Shown here one piece after another: positions 61,080 through 64,000 of a stretch of DNA of 64,000 nucleotides (the stretch's first letter is position 1; every line of letters starts with the position of its first letter). The notes beneath the pieces were generated by a model, which did no database searches, was not told where the DNA came from, and saw only the letters and a list, made by a program, of their open reading frames with translations. The DNA comes from Bacteroidota bacterium (GTDB taxonomy: Bacteria > Bacteroidota > Rhodothermia > Rhodothermales > Rubricoccaceae): positions 25,060 through 89,059 of the forward strand of contig JBCBNX010000015.1 in NCBI GenBank assembly GCA_039821555.1. The letters run 5' to 3'. The translations under genes were made by a program, and so were the position numbers.

Positions 61080-63209
61080 ATGGCTCAACTCGACAATCTA
61101 GAGGCCGTAGAGAAACGCCTATGGAGTAGCGCCGATAATCTCCGCGCCAACTCGGTCTACGCCTCCAACGAGTACTTCCTCCCCGTGATGGGGCTGCTCT
61201 TTCTCCGCCACGCCTACAACCGCTTCCTCACGGCGAAGGCCGAGATCGAGAAGACGCTCCCCTCGCGCGGCGGCAAGACCCGCGACCTCACGCCGGGAGA
61301 CTTCTCAGGACGCGGCGCGCTCTACCTCCAGCCGCACGCGCGCTTCGACTACCTCGTCGGCCTACCGGATGACGCCGACCGCTCGAAGGCGGTGATCGAG
61401 GCGATGGAGTCCATCGAGAAGGATTACAAGAGCCTGGAAGGGCAGCTTCCGAAGGTCGAGTATCAGAAGCTCGACAATGACGTGCTCGCGCAGCTGCTGC
61501 GGACGTTTAACGACCCGGCGCTCCAGGACGCGGGCGGCGACGTGTTCGGGCGGATCTACGAGTACTTCCTGACCAAGTTTGCGGGCCTCAAAGCGCACGA
61601 CGACGGCGAGTTCTTCACCCCGCCGTCCATCGTCCAGATGATCGTCAACGTGATCGAGCCGGATCACGGGAAGGTGCTGGACCCGGCGTGCGGTTCGGGC
61701 GGCATGTTCGTGCAGACAGCCCACTTCATCGAGGCGGAGCACGAGGACCCGACCAAGCGGGCAACGTTCTACGGCCTGGAGAAGAACGAGACGACGATCC
61801 GCCTCGGCAAGATGAACCTCGCCGTGCACGGGCTGGAGGGCAACATCCAGCAGGCGATCAGCTACTACGAGGACCACACGTCCAACCTCGTGGGGCGCGC
61901 CGACTTCGTGATGGCGAACCCGCCCTTCAACGTGGACGAGGTGGACGCCGACAAGGTGAAGAACGACCCGCGCCTGCCGTTCGGCCTGCCGGGCATCAAC
62001 AAGAAGGGCAAGGTCTCGAACGCCAACTACGTCTGGATCTCGTACTTCTACAGCTACCTCGCCGAGGCGGGCCGCGCGGGCTTCGTGATGTCGTCGCAGG
62101 CGTCGAGCGCGGGGCGCGACGAGGCGAGGGTGCGCGCCAAGCTCGTGGAGACCGGAGCCGTAGACGTGATGATGGCGATCCGGGGCGGCTTCTTCTACAC
62201 GCGCACCGTCCCGTGCGAACTGTGGTTTCTGGACAAGGGCAAGCCTGCCGACCGCCGCGACCAGGTGCTTATGATCGACGCGCGGAACGTCCACCGGAAG
62301 CTCACGCGCACGGTCTACGACTTCACACCGGAGCAGCTCGCCAACCTGACGAGCCTCGTGTGGCTCTACCGGGGCGAGCGCGCCCGCTTCGTAGCGCTCG
62401 TGGCCGACCACCTCGGGCGCAGCATGGAGGCCGCGCGCAACTGCTTCGCCGACCACTCCGACCGGGCCGCGTTCGCGGGCGCGCTGCCCGTGCTCTTGGC
62501 CGCTGCGGAGTCGCTCCACGAGCAACTCGCGCTGTTCCTCGATACGCTACCCAACGAGCACGAGCACGCCGAGACGTTCGCCACCTACGCGACTATGCGC
62601 CGAACGCTCGCGGACGACATTGCGGCGTTCCGGCAGGAGACGGGCGACGCGGCCGAGGCGCTGGCCGCCACCGACCGCGCCGACCTCGATGCGCTGTGGG
62701 GGTTCCTGGAGGACGAGGCGCTCCCGTTCGGCGACGGCGCGCGTGCCCTCCTGAAAGAAATTGACGGGTTCGTACGACTCGCCGCGCGCGTGGTGGACGC
62801 CTGCAAGCAAGACCTTGACGCGGGCAGCCACGACGCCTTCAACACGACGAAGGTGAACGCGGCGCGCAAGGATCTCGACGCGGTGCGCCAGGAGGCCGCC
62901 GAGCAGGTGCGGCGCGTGCGCTACTTCGCCCGGCAGGCGCGGTGGCTCCACGAGCGCTTCCCCGACGGCGAACTCCGCGATGTGCCGGGCCTCGTGAAGC
63001 TCGTGGACCGCGCCGAGATCGCGGCCAACGACGGTAGCCTCACGCCAGGACGCTACGTGGGCGTGGCCCCGCCCGAGGTGGACGAGGACTTCGACTTCGA
63101 GGAGGCCATGCGCGACCTGCACATTGAACTACGCGACCTCAACGCCGAGGCTGCCACCCTCGCGGCGACCATCAGCAAAAACTTTGAGGCGTTGGGGGTA
63201 GAGGTATGA
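61080..63209 (+). CDS. hsdM: Type I restriction-modification DNA methyltransferase subunit M
   Basis: 709 residues. The N-terminal HsdM domain (LWSSADNLRANSVYASNEYF, GLLFLRHAYNRF) is followed by the N6-adenine methyltransferase core with the SAM-binding motif VLDPACGSGGMFVQ (near 200) and the catalytic NPPF (near 280). A C-terminal helical region of about 250 residues (after residue 440) is longer than in classical HsdM and contacts HsdS. It transfers methyl groups to adenine in the sequence set by HsdS. Its GC is host-like. The stop overlaps the hsdS start (ATGA), showing coupling. No hsdR is in the window. Confidence 0.95.
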   Translation: MAQLDNLEAVEKRLWSSADNLRANSVYASNEYFLPVMGLLFLRHAYNRFLTAKAEIEKTLPSRGGKTRDLTPGDFSGRGALYLQPHARFDYLVGLPDDADRSKAVIEAMESIEKDYKSLEGQLPKVEYQKLDNDVLAQLLRTFNDPALQDAGGDVFGRIYEYFLTKFAGLKAHDDGEFFTPPSIVQMIVNVIEPDHGKVLDPACGSGGMFVQTAHFIEAEHEDPTKRATFYGLEKNETTIRLGKMNLAVHGLEGNIQQAISYYEDHTSNLVGRADFVMANPPFNVDEVDADKVKNDPRLPFGLPGINKKGKVSNANYVWISYFYSYLAEAGRAGFVMSSQASSAGRDEARVRAKLVETGAVDVMMAIRGGFFYTRTVPCELWFLDKGKPADRRDQVLMIDARNVHRKLTRTVYDFTPEQLANLTSLVWLYRGERARFVALVADHLGRSMEAARNCFADHSDRAAFAGALPVLLAAAESLHEQLALFLDTLPNEHEHAETFATYATMRRTLADDIAAFRQETGDAAEALAATDRADLDALWGFLEDEALPFGDGARALLKEIDGFVRLAARVVDACKQDLDAGSHDAFNTTKVNAARKDLDAVRQEAAEQVRRVRYFARQARWLHERFPDGELRDVPGLVKLVDRAEIAANDGSLTPGRYVGVAPPEVDEDFDFEEAMRDLHIELRDLNAEAATLAATISKNFEALGVEV

Positions 63210-63924
63210 GCTGGAATTCAGGATTGATAGGAGATCTCATTGCTCTACAACGTGGTTATGATCTGACAAAAGCGCAGATGAAAGAAGGGGCTGTTCCTGT
63301 AGTTGGCTCCGCAGGCATCAATGGTCTTCATAACAAGTCAAAGGTTTCAGGACCCGGAGTTACGCTTGGAAGGAGCGGTGCTTCTATCGGCAAGGTTTGC
63401 TACGTTGAGGAAGATTATTGGCCACACAATACATGCTTGTTTGTGACAGATTTTAAGGGGAACGATGTGCGATTTATTTCTTTCCTCCTGGGGACTGTTG
63501 ATCTGTCAAGACTCAACTCTGGTGCAGCTCAACCTTCTCTGAACCGGAATTACGTCTACAAGGTTAGTGTTCGCTACCCAGACTTGCGCACTCAGCGTGA
63601 GATCGTCTCTATTCTCGCCGCCTACGACGACTTGATCGCCAACAACAGGCGGCGGATCGCGCTGCTGGAGGAGGCCGCGCGGCTGCTCTACCGCGAGTGG
63701 TTCGTCCACCTGCGCTTCCCCGGCTACGAGCACGTCCGCGTCGAGGACGGCGTGCCGGAGGGGTGGGAGCGGGGCACCCTCTCTGACCTCTGCACAGACG
63801 TTCGGGAGAGTGTAAATCCAGAGGAACTGGCCCCGGACACACACTATGTCGGACTTGCGCACATGCCACGACGCTCCATCACACTCCAGGATTGGGGAAC
63901 AGCAGAGGAAGCTGGTAGCACTAA
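63206..63924 (+). pseudogene. hsdS: Type I restriction-modification specificity subunit S, interrupted
   Basis: About 240 residues remain of a protein normally near 400. The first target-recognition domain (IGDLIALQRGYD to PDLRTQREIV; nt 63206-63600) is AT-richer than its surroundings. The central conserved helical spacer follows (ILAAYDDLIANNRRRIALLEEAARLLYREWFVHLRFPGYEH). The second domain begins at GWERGTLSDLC and breaks off after EEAGSTK at nt 63924, where sequence resembling an IS terminus starts; the chance stop at 63938-63940 lies in that sequence. Without its second domain and second conserved helix the subunit is probably non-functional, unless a truncated form dimerises as half-S proteins can. 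Confidence 0.85.
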
Positions 63925-64000
63925 GAGCCTATCCCAATAGGTAGTCGTCGGACGTGAGAGGGCAACGCCGCCACACGATCACCGCGCACGCCAGGTGAAG
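63925..64000. mobile_element. Left end of an IS5-type insertion sequence (partial)
   Basis: GAGCCTATCCCAATAGGTAG at 63925 has the form of IS5-superfamily terminal repeats (GAGCC/GGGCC followed by a TATCCC-like segment), placed after a TAA that could be a TNA-type target. The sequence downstream has no similarity to HsdS. The transposase would lie outside the window; the assignment rests on the end sequence and on the break in hsdS. Confidence 0.6.

Overview
The window is high-GC DNA from a Bacteroidota/Rhodothermota-like bacterium (Rhodothermales grade; inferred from gene content, not from a search). The main evidence is a set of secreted proteins that end in type IX secretion (T9SS) sorting domains (PNPF, then a YDLLGR-like motif, then a GxY motif). 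Supporting signs are a full-length hybrid two-component regulator, a Bacteroidota-type tyrosine recombinase, a CrtI carotenoid desaturase, and start codons preceded by pyrimidine-rich leaders instead of Shine-Dalgarno sequences.

Layout. 1-7.1 kb: a partial Wzi-like outer-membrane protein, a T9SS-exported GH81 endo-beta-1,3-glucanase, prmC with a GNAT acetyltransferase, an SDR and aroB. 7.1-15.3 kb: one giant CARDB-type surface protein. 15.5-23 kb: aroC, a DUF433/DUF5615 toxin-antitoxin pair, a DUF4870 membrane protein, crtI, a MacB/FtsX-like permease, a histidine kinase and secG. 23-36.9 kb: delta-60 repeat surface protein, serine hydrolase, mscL, a pilin-like small protein, gpmI, two tandem choice-of-anchor V surface proteins, a second SDR, a CbpA-type J-protein, pepE and an ECF-like sigma factor closed by a strong terminator.

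37-51.3 kb is a carbohydrate region, all on the minus strand: sugar-porter MFS, a GH-A clan lipoprotein and a large cytosolic protein that I read as a GH149/GH94-type beta-1,3-glucan phosphorylase, then a small membrane protein, a GPH-family sugar symporter of clearly lower GC, and a hybrid two-component system sensor/regulator (HTCS). With the GH81 enzyme at the left end these suggest extracellular cleavage of beta-1,3-glucan, import of oligosaccharides and cytosolic phosphorolysis. 51.8-54.9 kb: a VCBS/FG-GAP T9SS protein followed by a small PID-CTERM-like protein.

55-64 kb is accessory DNA. A tyrosine recombinase, a coupled unknown gene, an excisionase-like HTH protein, a replication protein of the phage/plasmid II/X (filamentous-phage type) family, a CGKPNCRC-motif protein and two unknowns form a compact element without visible capsid, Zot or conjugation genes. 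It is followed by type I restriction-modification genes hsdM and hsdS. The hsdS gene is cut at the right edge by what looks like the end of an IS5-type insertion sequence. No rRNA, tRNA or CRISPR array was recognised.
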